The notes: generated from the sequence alone by a model not told the origin. 64,000 bases of DNA from Oscillospiraceae bacterium (GCA_022770625.1 JALEHK010000039.1:16771-80770); one strand, 5' to 3'; positions 25,129-34,492 are shown, numbered from the stretch's first letter. Made by a program: numbers and translations.

Positions 25129-26741
25129 CCGTTTTCGTTCTTCAGCTGATACGCTTTCTGATAGACAAGAGAAATATCCGTTTCCTTTTCCAGAAACGCC
25201 TTCATCTCTGCCACTCTTCCGGGTGGAATGATCCCTTTTACCCTGTTCCAGAGCATTTCGGCGCTGAATCGGGCGTCCGGCTTAAAGGGCACGATGTCGC
25301 AGGTATCCTGATACCACGAAAGCATCGCCGTCTGAAGCCGCGCAATCTCGGAAAAATATCTTCCGTCGAGCGCCTTGTTTCTCTCTTCAAGCGGATCTTC
25401 ACGGAGATCGTAAAATTCCAGATTTCCGTGTGCGCGGTAAACGAGCTTATACCGGCCGTCGAAGATCATCGTCCCTTTGCAGTGTCCCGCGTCATCGGAC
25501 ATAGCCTTCTGGCGCGGCCAGTATTCGCCGTTTACATTCTCACCGTGTTTATGAGCGTCATGGTATTCATCGCAGTGCGTCTCCCCGGCATTTCTCCCGC
25601 CTTCGCAGAAAACATATTCCCGAAGCGCCGCGCTTCTATCGGCCAGTATCGGACGAAGCGAATGCCCGAAATGGGTGTGCTCGGGTGATACCCCTGCAAA
25701 ATCCATCGCCGTTGCATAAAAATCGACCAGTTCCGCAAGGCTGTCCGAAACGCCCGGATCGATCGGAACGCCTTTCGGCGGCTTAATCAGCAGCGGAACG
25801 TTGACCAGATCATTGGAAAAGGCGTTCTGATTCTTTTCCGGAAGATCATAGTCTCCGGTATAATCACCGTGATCGGAGAAAAAGAAGATGGCGGCGTTAT
25901 CATACCGCCCGGACTCCTTTAAAGCCCGGATGATCCTTCCGAACTGTTCGTCTACCTTCATGCACATTCCGAGATAGACCGCCCGCAGTTCGTTCCAGTC
26001 CTCTTCGGTATACTGCTCCAGACCGATCATGTTTTTCCGGCAGAGGGTCTCGATATACGCCTTTTGCGCGTCCGGAAGATTTTTCGCCCGCGCGCGGAGC
26101 TTTTTCCGGTCGATCGCGGAAAAATACGGCTCTTCCACATGATACGGAGGATGCGGATACATCAGCCCTAAAAAAATGCACTGAGGCTCATCCTCCGGAG
26201 CGGCTTTGAGCTGAGCAGCAGCCGCATCGACCGCTTCATCATCGGAAGAGTAATTTTTCCCGTTTTCGTCCCGTTTCATCTCTCCCTGATAAAAGGAGTA
26301 GAAATTTTTGCTGCCGCGCTCTCCGCGGGGATTCGGATTCACGGTACCGGGAGCCGCCGGAACCGTTCCGCCGTAAAAAATCTCGCTGGCGTGCCGTTCG
26401 CAAAGCCCTTTGACCTGACCCGCGACCAGATCGTTTCGGGCGTTCATCCAGACATAATAACCCGCGTCCTTCAGTTCGCTGAAGATACTGCTCTCGCCCT
26501 CCTCAAGGAGATAGGCCATCGTCCGGTGTCCGCGGACATGGGGATAAAGCCCGGTTGCAAAGCTGCACCGGCTCGGAACGCAGACGGGATTCTGGCAGAA
26601 TGCGTTCCGGAAAGAAACCGCCTCTGAAGCGGCAAAAGCATCAAGGTTTGGGGTTATGGACGCCGGATTGCCCAGATGGGCAAGCGCGTCCGCGCGCATC
26701 TGATCGGGGTTGAAGATAATAATATCGGGGCGCCGGTTCAT
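25092..26741 (-). CDS. Sulfatase, Cys-type (first of the cluster)
   Basis: 549 aa from the ATG at 26741, with AAAGGAG 8 nt upstream and no signal peptide. Motifs: IIIFNPDQMRADAL (metal), CxPxR in QNPVCVPSRCSFATG, then FFFSDHGDYTGDYDLPEKN. Predicted cytosolic sulfatase needing formylglycine maturation. Its last ~15 codons (to GIRPF) overlap, in another frame, sequence homologous to a sugar permease, so the natural C-terminus was probably replaced by a deletion; the catalytic domain is complete. Activity likely but not certain. Confidence 0.87.
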   Translation of the reverse strand: MNRRPDIIIFNPDQMRADALAHLGNPASITPNLDAFAASEAVSFRNAFCQNPVCVPSRCSFATGLYPHVRGHRTMAYLLEEGESSIFSELKDAGYYVWMNARNDLVAGQVKGLCERHASEIFYGGTVPAAPGTVNPNPRGERGSKNFYSFYQGEMKRDENGKNYSSDDEAVDAAAAQLKAAPEDEPQCIFLGLMYPHPPYHVEEPYFSAIDRKKLRARAKNLPDAQKAYIETLCRKNMIGLEQYTEEDWNELRAVYLGMCMKVDEQFGRIIRALKESGRYDNAAIFFFSDHGDYTGDYDLPEKNQNAFSNDLVNVPLLIKPPKGVPIDPGVSDSLAELVDFYATAMDFAGVSPEHTHFGHSLRPILADRSAALREYVFCEGGRNAGETHCDEYHDAHKHGENVNGEYWPRQKAMSDDAGHCKGTMIFDGRYKLVYRAHGNLEFYDLREDPLEERNKALDGRYFSEIARLQTAMLSWYQDTCDIVPFKPDARFSAEMLWNRVKGIIPPGRVAEMKAFLEKETDISLVYQKAYQLKNENGITSRSLGIRPF

Positions 26742-26778
26742 AAAAAGACTCCTTTCAGTCAAGAATGACGTTGGAAAC

Positions 26779-26807
26779 AGTATAGCATTTTCTGCACATA
26801 TTTTCAA
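26779..26807 (-). promoter_or_regulatory. Sigma-A promoter of the sulfatase cluster
   Basis: TTGAAA (26802-26807), 17-bp spacer, TATACT (26779-26784) on the minus strand, about 40 nt before the sulfatase ATG. Confidence 0.75.
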
Positions 26808-26858
26808 TGAGTCCAGTCATAAATTTAAGGCATCATGATTATAACCGCCATAAAAACG

Positions 26859-26895
26859 AAGCCTGCCGCTTCCCTTTTCAGAAAGCGGCAGGCTT
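26859..26895 (-). terminator. Terminator after lysA
   Basis: AAGCCTGCCGCTT pairs with AAGCGGCAGGCTT, loop about 10 nt. T-tracts lie on both sides (CTTTTTATT on plus, CGTTTTTA on minus). It ends the lon-engB-lysA run. Confidence 0.75.
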
Positions 26896-26944
26896 TTTAT
26901 TATGCAAGATCAGTGGAAGCGGCTCTTATGCCTGCTCCCGGATT

Positions 26945-28237
26945 TTAAACGTCGTTTCTGCAAACGTCCTCATAGGTCTGTCCTTTGACGATTACGCGGT
27001 CGGCGCCGTCCTTGACCATAACGACCGGAGGGATCGGATTGCGGTTATAGCAGGAAGCCATCGAATAGTTATACGCGCCGGTGGAAAGCACCGCCATGAT
27101 ATCGCCCGCCTTCGTTTCGGGAAGCGGAACGTTCTCGCCCAGCAGATCTCCCGATTCACAGCACTTGCCCGCGACCGTTACCGTCGTATCTGCCGGAGCG
27201 TCCGCCCGGTTGGCGAGGAGAAAATCGTACTTGGACTGGTAGAGGATATAGCGGGGGTTATCGCCCATGCCGCCGTCAACCGAAACATAGGTGCGCACAT
27301 TCGGGATATGCTTCACTGCACCGACCGTATAAAGAGTCGTGCCTGCTTCGCCGACAATGCTTCTTCCCGGCTCCATCAGAATAAACGGAACCTTTACGCC
27401 ATGCTTTTCTGCTTTGGCGTGGATCGCCGCAGAAACCGCCTCCATATACTCCGCATACGGAACCGGATCGTCCTCAGAGGTATAGCGGATACCGTAACCG
27501 CCGCCGAGATCCAGTTCGTCGATTTCATAGCCGGTCTCCTCTTTGATGGAAGCGATAAAGTCCATCATGACCTCGCCCGCTTTTACGAAAGGAGTGACCT
27601 CATGGATCTGGGAACCGATATGGCAGTCTACGCCGCACAGACGGACAGAGGGCGTTTCGATTGCCTTTTTGACCGCCGCCATGGCTTCTCCGGTCTCCAG
27701 CGCAAATCCGAACTTGGAATCGATCTGGCCGGTCATGATGAAGTTATGGGTATGAGCGTCGATGCCGGGTTTGACACGAAGCTGTACGTTTGCAATAACA
27801 TTCAGCTCATCCGCGAAATGGCTGATCCGATCCAGTTCCTCCATGTTGTCCACAACGATCCGTCCGACGTGGTTCTCAAGCGCCATCCGGATCTCTTTAT
27901 CCGACTTGTTGTTGCCGTGGAAGCAGACCTTTTCCATCGGGAAGCCGACCGAAAGAGCGGTAAACATCTCGCCGCCCGAAACAACGTCTGCGCCCAGTCC
28001 CTCTTCATCGGCGATCCGGTACATCTCCTTGCAGCAGAAAGCCTTGGATGCAAAGCAGATCCGGCCGTTTCCACCGTAGAACTTCTCGATCGACGAGCGA
28101 TAGGCGCGCATGGCTCCGCGGATCTTGTCCTCTTCCATAACGTAGAGCGGCGTACCGTACTTTTCGGCGAGAACGGTCGCATCGACTCCGCCGAGGACGA
28201 GATGACCTGCTTCATTTACGGTGATGTTTCTTTCCAT
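26945..28237 (-). CDS. lysA: Diaminopimelate decarboxylase
   Basis: Last step of lysine synthesis: decarboxylates meso-DAP. 430 aa from the ATG at 28237 (AAAGGG 9 nt upstream). PLP-binding Lys in GRICFASKAFCCKEM, HNFIMTGQIDSKFG, ELDLGGGYGIRY, the PGRSIVGEAG block and the C-terminal Cys-containing CCESGDLL and YNYSMASCYN are all seen. Lies 53 nt downstream of engB. Confidence 0.95.
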   Translation of the reverse strand: MERNITVNEAGHLVLGGVDATVLAEKYGTPLYVMEEDKIRGAMRAYRSSIEKFYGGNGRICFASKAFCCKEMYRIADEEGLGADVVSGGEMFTALSVGFPMEKVCFHGNNKSDKEIRMALENHVGRIVVDNMEELDRISHFADELNVIANVQLRVKPGIDAHTHNFIMTGQIDSKFGFALETGEAMAAVKKAIETPSVRLCGVDCHIGSQIHEVTPFVKAGEVMMDFIASIKEETGYEIDELDLGGGYGIRYTSEDDPVPYAEYMEAVSAAIHAKAEKHGVKVPFILMEPGRSIVGEAGTTLYTVGAVKHIPNVRTYVSVDGGMGDNPRYILYQSKYDFLLANRADAPADTTVTVAGKCCESGDLLGENVPLPETKAGDIMAVLSTGAYNYSMASCYNRNPIPPVVMVKDGADRVIVKGQTYEDVCRNDV

Positions 28238-28290
28238 TTTCAAATCCCTTTCCTTTTCTGTTTATTTATGTGAAAAAACGACACACATCT

Positions 28291-29031
28291 TTACGGTTCA
28301 TCAAAGCCGATATACTCGACCTGAACCTCTTCCATTTCTTCTGCGGAAGATTCGGGAAGAATCTCAGATGCCTCTTCTTCATTCTCTTCAGAATCTTCCT
28401 GTCCTGGCTGCTCCGGCAAAAGTTCGGGATGATCCCGACAGAAATCGACCAGCTGCTCCAAAAGTGCCCGAAGGGTATCGACCCCTTCCCCGGTCTTTGC
28501 CGAAAACGGGATCAGCGCGACATCTTCGGGAAGTTCGGGAATTTCATCCCGGATCAGGCTCAGACGTTTTTCCCGCTCGGTCTTATTCAGTTTATCGACC
28601 TTAGTGAGCGCGATCACAAACGGGATTTCCATCTCGACAAGGAAATGGATCATATCGAGATCCAGCGCAGAAGCCGGATGACGGATATCGATCAGCTGAA
28701 CGACCATTCCGAGAAAGCGCTCGTCTTCCTTCAGATAGCCTTCGATCAGACCTGCCCAGCGTTCTTTCTCGCTGTGGCCGACCTTCGCATAGCCGTAGCC
28801 GGGAAGGTCAACGACATGGAGCTGTCCGTCAAGGTTATAAAAGTTGATCGTCACCGTCTTGCCCGGCTCGGAACTGACGCGCGCCAGTGCCTTTCTCCCC
28901 AACAGACGGTTGATCAGAGAGGATTTTCCGACATTGGAACGGCCGGAAAATGCGACCTCAGGGAGTCTTGAGAGCGGGATCTGCTGATGCAGACCATATG
29001 CCGCCTCAAACTCGACGTTATGATAATTCAT
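28291..29031 (-). CDS. engB: Ribosome biogenesis GTP-binding protein EngB/YsxC with an acidic tail
   Basis: Essential GTPase for 50S assembly. GTPase motifs: G1 GRSNVGKSSLINRL, G3 DLPGYGYAKV, G4 TKVDK, G5 IPFSAKTGEG. The core ends near residue 200 as usual; an extra ~45-residue tail is almost all Glu, Asp, Ser and Pro (EDSEENEEEASEILPES). The tail is disordered-looking and of unknown use. Lies 36 nt downstream of lon, an arrangement also found in Bacillus. Confidence 0.93.
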   Translation of the reverse strand: MNYHNVEFEAAYGLHQQIPLSRLPEVAFSGRSNVGKSSLINRLLGRKALARVSSEPGKTVTINFYNLDGQLHVVDLPGYGYAKVGHSEKERWAGLIEGYLKEDERFLGMVVQLIDIRHPASALDLDMIHFLVEMEIPFVIALTKVDKLNKTEREKRLSLIRDEIPELPEDVALIPFSAKTGEGVDTLRALLEQLVDFCRDHPELLPEQPGQEDSEENEEEASEILPESSAEEMEEVQVEYIGFDEP

Positions 29032-29067
29032 GGACTTTCCTTTCTCTGGCAGCGGAATAAACGCCGC

Positions 29068-31506
29068 TTATGCCCGGATCGTTCCGCCGCCGACCGAAGA
29101 CGGGATCGTCGCACCACTTCCGATCTCCGGTTCGGGGAGGGAAGGTTTATGCGGAACGGAAACACTCTTTTTCGGAATCAGTACCCGGTCAAGGATCTCT
29201 TCCACCCGTTTGACCGGAACGAACTCGATGTGCTCCTTTACGACCGCATCGATCTCTTCAAGGTCTTTCTGGTTGTCCCAAGGGATAAAGACGGTCTTTA
29301 AGCCCCGGCGGTAGGCGGCCATCGACTTTTCACGCAGTCCTCCGATCGGCAAGACCCGGCCGTGAAGGGTGATCTCGCCGGTCATCGCGACATCCGCCCG
29401 AACGGGAGTGCCCGAAAGTGCCGATACAAGGCAGGTGGTCATCGTGACACCGGCCGACGGGCCGTCTTTCGGAACGGCCCCTTCGGGCGCGTGGATATGG
29501 ATATCATTCTTCTTGTAGAAATCAGGATCGATCCCGTATTTTTCGGCAAAACTCCGAACAAGGCTGACCGCGATCTGTGCCGACTCAGTCATGACGTTTC
29601 CGAGAGAACCGGTCGTCTGGATCTTCCCGCTTCCGGGGAGAACAATCGCTTCCAGCTCCATCGTCTCGCCGCCGACCGACGTCCACGCGAGTCCGTTGAC
29701 AACGCCGATCTGCGGATTCTTTTCCATCGCCGAATCGGTAAACCGTTCAACACCGAGCATCTGATGCAGAACCTTCGGGGTGATCGAGACTGACTCTGCC
29801 TCTCCCGAAACGATCTTTGCCGCCGTCTTTCGGCAGAGAGAAGCGATCTCACGTTCCAGCTGACGGACGCCCGATTCGCGGGTGTACCCATCGATCAGCG
29901 CATACAGTCCCGCCTTGGTCAGCTTCATCTGCGACGCGGTCAGACCGTGCTTTTGGATCTGCTTGGGGAGAAGATGCTTTTTGGCAATATGCCACTTTTC
30001 CTCGCGGGTATAGCTGCTCATCTCGATCAGTTCCATACGGTCGAGAAGCGGCTGAGGAATTTCGGAGACGTTATTGGCAGTCGTGATAAAGAGGACATCC
30101 GAAAGGTCGAACGGAACTTCTAGATAATGGTCGCGGAAGTTCGCATTCTGCTCCGGATCGAGAACTTCGAGCATCGCCGACGAAGGATCTCCCTTATAAT
30201 CGGCGCTCATCTTATCGATCTCGTCCAGAAGGATCAGCGGGTTGCGGCTTCCGGCCTGACGGATGGCGTCAATGATCCGTCCTGGCATCGAACCCAAGTA
30301 GGTTTTTCTGTGGCCGCGGATTTCCGCCTCATCCCGCACGCCGCCCAGCGAGATCCGAACGTACTTGCGGCCGAGTGCTTCGGCGACCGAACGGGCGATC
30401 GAAGTCTTACCGACGCCGGGAGGGCCTGCAAGGCAAAGGATCTGCCCACGGATCTCCGGGGCAAGCTGACGGACGGCGATCGTTTCAAGGATACGCTTCT
30501 TGACCTTTTCCATTCCGTAATGGTCGCGGTCAAGGATCTTTGCGGCGTGCGCCACATCATTGTGATCCTCAGTCGCTTCGTCCCAAGGAAGTTCAGTGAC
30601 CGTTTCCAGATAGGTACGGATCACCTGACCTTCCTGGGACTGAGGCGGCGTACGGTACAGCCGATCGCATTCCCGAAGGAGCTTTTCCTTCGCGGAATCA
30701 GAGAGGTGCTGAATCTTCTGAATCTTTTCGGAAAATTCAGCCGAATCTTCCATCGGGTTATCCCCTTCGCCCAGTTCGTCCGAGATGACCCGGAGCTGTT
30801 CACGCAGGAAATAATCTCTCTGGTTTTTATCCATCGAATCCTTGACCTGATCGTAAATATCCCGCTCCCAGCCCATGACCGAGACTTCCCGGTCAATGAT
30901 GCCGACCAGCATTCCGACTCGGGTCGCAAGATCCGGCTCTTCCAGAAGCGCCTGCTTGTCCTCGACCTGTAAAAAGAGGTTCTGGACAAGCTTGTCGTAA
31001 AGCCCCTTGATCGTCTTTTGACTGATGATCGAAGCGATCAAGTCGCCCGGCATCTTGGGTACCATGTCGGCGTAATCGTCAAAGCAGTGGAGCAACGCCC
31101 GCATCATGCCTTCCTTTTTCTCATCCGACACATCCAGCTCGTCGTTATCATAAAGGCGGCGGACTTCAGCGGTATAGTATTCTCCGTCCATGGTATAATG
31201 AATGGCTTCCGCCTTATAAAGTCCTTCGACCATCACGCGAACCGAATCCTTACCGGAATTCAGAAGCTGAACGATCCTCGCGACAACGCCGACTGTGTAA
31301 AGATCGTCCTCCTTCGGTGTTTCTACCGTAAAATCCTTCTGTGCGGCAAGAAAGATCTGCCGGTCGCCCTCCATCGCCTGACGGATGGCCTTGATCGACT
31401 GTTCTCTTCCGACATCAAAATGGAGCGTCATACCCGGAAACATGACGATTCCGCGCATGGCAAGCGCCGGGAGGACCTTCATCTGTTCTCTTCCTTCGTT
31501 TTCCAT
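29068..31506 (-). CDS. lon: ATP-dependent protease Lon
   Basis: Degrades misfolded and regulatory proteins in the cytosol. 812 aa, full length. N-terminal substrate domain to about residue 300, AAA+ module with Walker A GPPGVGKTS and Walker B PLILLDEIDKM, and protease domain with the catalytic Ser in PKDGPSAGVTMT and Lys in GGLREKSMAAYRRG. First gene of the lon-engB-lysA run, with its own promoter. No CIRCE heat-shock operator is seen. Confidence 0.97.
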   Translation of the reverse strand: MENEGREQMKVLPALAMRGIVMFPGMTLHFDVGREQSIKAIRQAMEGDRQIFLAAQKDFTVETPKEDDLYTVGVVARIVQLLNSGKDSVRVMVEGLYKAEAIHYTMDGEYYTAEVRRLYDNDELDVSDEKKEGMMRALLHCFDDYADMVPKMPGDLIASIISQKTIKGLYDKLVQNLFLQVEDKQALLEEPDLATRVGMLVGIIDREVSVMGWERDIYDQVKDSMDKNQRDYFLREQLRVISDELGEGDNPMEDSAEFSEKIQKIQHLSDSAKEKLLRECDRLYRTPPQSQEGQVIRTYLETVTELPWDEATEDHNDVAHAAKILDRDHYGMEKVKKRILETIAVRQLAPEIRGQILCLAGPPGVGKTSIARSVAEALGRKYVRISLGGVRDEAEIRGHRKTYLGSMPGRIIDAIRQAGSRNPLILLDEIDKMSADYKGDPSSAMLEVLDPEQNANFRDHYLEVPFDLSDVLFITTANNVSEIPQPLLDRMELIEMSSYTREEKWHIAKKHLLPKQIQKHGLTASQMKLTKAGLYALIDGYTRESGVRQLEREIASLCRKTAAKIVSGEAESVSITPKVLHQMLGVERFTDSAMEKNPQIGVVNGLAWTSVGGETMELEAIVLPGSGKIQTTGSLGNVMTESAQIAVSLVRSFAEKYGIDPDFYKKNDIHIHAPEGAVPKDGPSAGVTMTTCLVSALSGTPVRADVAMTGEITLHGRVLPIGGLREKSMAAYRRGLKTVFIPWDNQKDLEEIDAVVKEHIEFVPVKRVEEILDRVLIPKKSVSVPHKPSLPEPEIGSGATIPSSVGGGTIRA

Positions 31507-31634
31507 AAAATATCCCTTCTGTTCTATCTCTAAGAAGGAGCGGCTGGCTGCCGTTCCATAAACGATTTTGTACGTTTGAAACGCCTTTCTGTCGTTTCCT
31601 CTCGGATAACGACGGATAAAGCTATTCAGTGTCT

Positions 31635-31663
31635 ATTATACATGATTGCTATAAAAAAAGCAA
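31635..31663 (-). promoter_or_regulatory. Sigma-A promoter of lon
   Basis: TTGCTT (31658-31663), 17-bp spacer, TATAAT (31635-31640) on the minus strand, giving a leader of about 120 nt. The gap 31507-32060 otherwise holds two tandem terminators and no convincing gene. Confidence 0.7.
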
Positions 31664-31949
31664 CTGTCATAAATTGCCGGTATTCGGGAAATTTAGCAGT
31701 CTCCTTCTCCGTTTGCAAAATATAGCCGTAGAAAAAAGCAGTCTAAAGTCTCCGCAATCCTTTTTCATACATATTTCATAGGCTTTATGCCGCTTTTCTG
31801 TACGGTGACAAACCGCTGTTCCTCCGCATAGAATAAGGATACAGCGCGTGTACCGACCGAAAGTGCCACACGAAAGGAGCCGGGTGCAGAATTTCTGCCG
31901 CGAAAAGCCCATCTCATTCCTGCAAAAGGCGCTTTCGTTCATATAAAAA

Positions 31950-31987
31950 GATCAAACCGGCAGGCATCTCTATCTGCTGGTTTGATC
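31950..31987 (-). terminator. Second of two tandem terminators behind the PHP gene
   Basis: GATCAAACC-GCAG and CTGC-GGTTTGATC form a long stem with a 10-nt loop; CTTTTTATA follows on the minus strand. Confidence 0.7.
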
Positions 31988-32002
31988 TCTGAAAAAAAGA
32001 AG

Positions 32003-32038
32003 CGGTGAAAAAATCCATCTTTCGGAATGTTTTCACCG
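32003..32038 (-). terminator. First of two tandem terminators behind the PHP gene
   Basis: CGGTGAAAA pairs with TTTTCACCG, and CTTCTTTTTTT follows on the minus strand, 23 nt past the PHP stop codon. Confidence 0.7.
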
Positions 32039-32060
32039 TTTTTACTTTTTCTTTTCACTT

Positions 32061-32801
32061 TTACTCAGCCAGTGCATCGATCACAGCTCTGGCTGTCCGC
32101 TCTTTCAGTTCAAGCATTCCGGCCTGATGACCGGAAAAAATATCGAGCGAATGAGCGTCCGAGTCGGAAATGATCCGATACCCTTTTTCCGGCGGACGAT
32201 AGCCTTTTTTTATCCCGGCCGGACTGATCTCAACGGTACGCACCTCTAATTCCGGCGGGATCATACCGAGACTGGAAATGACCGAATAAGCGTTTTTATC
32301 GATATGAGCCGGGATCGGAAGCCCGCCGTAACTCCGGACAAGCGAAAAAACTTCTCCGATCGAGAGACGGGTCGCGTTGATAAGCAGTTTTTCCAGCTCG
32401 CCGACAGGATGATCTTCCGCATCCATGATGATCTGGCGTCCGAAAATATCGGGACGGTTTTTGACCGGCGGAAGCGCATCATAGAGGATATCGCTGACCG
32501 CGAGAGCCGACGGAAGATCCGGAAAAAGCGAAAGAATATGCGCTTCCTCGGCCGTTGTGATCTCAATCGCGGGAACCAAAAGGATTCCTGCCTGCTCCGC
32601 AAGTTCCGCGATAGCCGGAAGCTGACGAGCGGTATTATGATCGGCGACCGCCAATAGCTGAAGTTCCAGAATCTGCGCCATCCCGACAATATTATTCGGA
32701 GTCATTTCTTCTTCTCCGCAGGGAGACAGGCAGGAATGAATGTGCAGATCATAAGAAACGGTCACAAATTCGGAAACCGGAACCGTTCCGGACGCTAACA
32801 C
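32061..32801 (-). CDS. PHP-domain metal-dependent phosphoesterase of the hydrogenase island
   Basis: 246 aa. PHP motifs: DLHIHSCLSPCG (HxH), AVADHNTARQL, PAIEITTAEEAHIL, LPIPAHIDK and SDSDAHSLD. Related proteins hydrolyse nucleotide or phosphate esters; the substrate here is unknown. GTG start overlapping the last codons of the DRTGG gene by 7 nt, so translation is coupled. Last gene of the minus-strand hydrogenase signalling run, which suggests a role in making or removing a signal; that is inference. Confidence 0.82.
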   Translation of the reverse strand: MLASGTVPVSEFVTVSYDLHIHSCLSPCGEEEMTPNNIVGMAQILELQLLAVADHNTARQLPAIAELAEQAGILLVPAIEITTAEEAHILSLFPDLPSALAVSDILYDALPPVKNRPDIFGRQIIMDAEDHPVGELEKLLINATRLSIGEVFSLVRSYGGLPIPAHIDKNAYSVISSLGMIPPELEVRTVEISPAGIKKGYRPPEKGYRIISDSDAHSLDIFSGHQAGMLELKERTARAVIDALAE

Positions 32802-33133
32802 AGCCCCAGCTCCTTTCCGAGTTTCACGGCGATCGAAAAAGAGGTCTCTTTCGTTTCAAGGACGCAGACCTCCTGTTCTCTCGCTTTCAGGAGCGACGGC
32901 TTATCAAAATGCATTCCCTCACAGAGGATGATGCAGGAAACATCCGCCAAAACGGCAACGGCGATCGTATTGATGTTGGCCATGACGGTAATAAAGGCGT
33001 TATCCTCCTGCGCCCGTCCCATGACCATACTGAGCAGATCCCCGCAGTATCCGCCGTTGATCTTCCGGGTATCGCCGTTTCCCAAAACAGCGACTTCAAT
33101 ATCATATTTAGCTGCAAATTCGATCGGTGTCAC
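32795..33133 (-). CDS. DRTGG-domain protein (short)
   Basis: 112 aa, a single DRTGG domain. This fold is also found beside CBS domains and at the N-terminus of some phosphotransacetylases, and probably binds a ligand. Seen: YCGDLLSMVMGRAQEDNAFIT and CIILCEGMHFDKPSLLKARE. GTG start with GGAGG 9 nt upstream. Ends in TAG, inside the start of the PHP gene. Paralogue of the protein at 34887-35258. Confidence 0.78.
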   Translation of the reverse strand: MTPIEFAAKYDIEVAVLGNGDTRKINGGYCGDLLSMVMGRAQEDNAFITVMANINTIAVAVLADVSCIILCEGMHFDKPSLLKAREQEVCVLETKETSFSIAVKLGKELGLC

Positions 33134-33156
33134 AAAGGACGCCTCCTTTTTATACC

Positions 33157-34455
33157 TTATTTATCTTCATTGTCCTGCTCTCTGAACGGAGCCGGTACGG
33201 AAATGCTCCGGAATACGCAGTCATCGACCGACGCAAGTCCCCGGACAACATCCTCCGCCAGCGCACGGCAGGACGGGGCGCCGCAGGAGCCGCAATCCAA
33301 CCCTTCCAGCGAAGCGGTAATCTGTTCGACCTGCTCCATCTTCCGCATCGCTTCAAAAACGTCGTCATCCAGTTTGAGCACCGGTACAAATTCAAGCGGC
33401 ACATCCCAGCAGAGCGCTTCTTCCGAATGTCCGTTGGAGATCAGGTCGGCGTCCTCCAGATGGTTGAGACTGACCGGAAGGTTTTTCCGGATCCGGTAGA
33501 GCTTGGTTTTGGCGACATACGGGTTTTCTACATTTAATACCCCGCCGACACATCCGCCGGCGCAGGCGTCCAGTTCGATAAAATTGACATCCCGGAATTT
33601 CTCGTCTTCCAGATCCTCAAGCACCCGGATCACGTTTTCGATCCCGTCTGCCGCAAGGTAATTGTCTCCGATCAGACCGGCCGACTCGCCGCCGCTGCTT
33701 CCCCAGGAGATGCCGATTCTTCCCGCTTCCGAAAGAAAGCGCAAATTTTTCTCCGCCGCCTCTTTCATATAGGAAAGAAGCCGGGGATAGATGCTGCTGA
33801 CGGCAATCGCTCCATCAACCGCGCTTTTCTCTGTGCCGAGTGGCATCCGGATAGCCGTGACCTTTGCCGGACAGGGGCTTAAAAAGATCGCGCCGATCTT
33901 TTCAGGCGGAAGGCCCGTTTTTTCTGCCGCTGCGCGTTTTGCGAGACGGGCGGCAACCTCAAGCGGAGCGTTGAGCGGAAGGATGTGATCGATCAGGCTC
34001 GGGAAACGGACGCGGATCAGTCTTGTGACCGCCGGGCAGGCAGAGCTGATGACCGGACGCGGAAGCGCACCCTCCTCCATCAGCTTTCGAGTTGCAGCGG
34101 AAACGATCTCCGCCGCCCTTGCTACCTCGTACACCTCATCAAATCCGAAATCAATCAGCGCGTTCAGAACAATGTCAACGTCCTCGAGATTATTGAACTG
34201 TGCGACAAAAGAGGGGGCGGGAAGGGCGATGGTATACTCAAATTTCGAGAGGATCGAAAGCTTATCGGAGGTCGCTCTTTTCGCATGGTGCGGACATACG
34301 CGGATGCATTCGCCGCAGTCGATGCAGCGCTCGGCGATGATCTGAGCTTTTTTATTCCGCACCCGAATGGCTTCAGTCGGACATCGTTTTATACAGTTGA
34401 TGCATCCCCGGCATTTATCCCGATCGAGCGTGACCGAGTGAAAAAACTCCTGCAT
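33157..34455 (-). CDS. Sensory-type [FeFe]-hydrogenase-like protein (group C/HydS-like)
   Basis: 432 aa. N-terminal two-[4Fe-4S] ferredoxin domain (CRGCINCIKRCP and CIDCGECIRVCP), then a compact H-cluster domain. Its three Cys blocks read SSACPAV (normally TSCCP), LSPCPAKV (normally MPCTAKK) and ACAGGCVGGV. So the cluster-binding Cys are kept but the proton-transfer Cys is replaced by Ala, as in slow sensory hydrogenases. The C-terminus has a further Fe-S module (CGSCGAPSCRALAEDVVRG). No PAS domain. With flanking DRTGG, RsbW-like and PHP genes it looks like a redox or H2 sensor for the divergent hnd operon. Function inferred. Confidence 0.85.
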   Translation of the reverse strand: MQEFFHSVTLDRDKCRGCINCIKRCPTEAIRVRNKKAQIIAERCIDCGECIRVCPHHAKRATSDKLSILSKFEYTIALPAPSFVAQFNNLEDVDIVLNALIDFGFDEVYEVARAAEIVSAATRKLMEEGALPRPVISSACPAVTRLIRVRFPSLIDHILPLNAPLEVAARLAKRAAAEKTGLPPEKIGAIFLSPCPAKVTAIRMPLGTEKSAVDGAIAVSSIYPRLLSYMKEAAEKNLRFLSEAGRIGISWGSSGGESAGLIGDNYLAADGIENVIRVLEDLEDEKFRDVNFIELDACAGGCVGGVLNVENPYVAKTKLYRIRKNLPVSLNHLEDADLISNGHSEEALCWDVPLEFVPVLKLDDDVFEAMRKMEQVEQITASLEGLDCGSCGAPSCRALAEDVVRGLASVDDCVFRSISVPAPFREQDNEDK

Positions 34456-34492
34456 CTTGCCTTACCTCCCTGCCCCAAGGATTTTCCGGCGG

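Noticed and set aside
31507..31634. CIRCE or CtsR heat-shock operator before lon
   Set aside because: No TTAGCACTC inverted repeat and no clear heptad repeat seen.
31667..31942. 91-codon open frame on the minus strand between lon and the PHP gene
   Set aside because: No ribosome site, no recognisable domain, Arg/Cys-rich chance-like composition, and it abuts the lon promoter.
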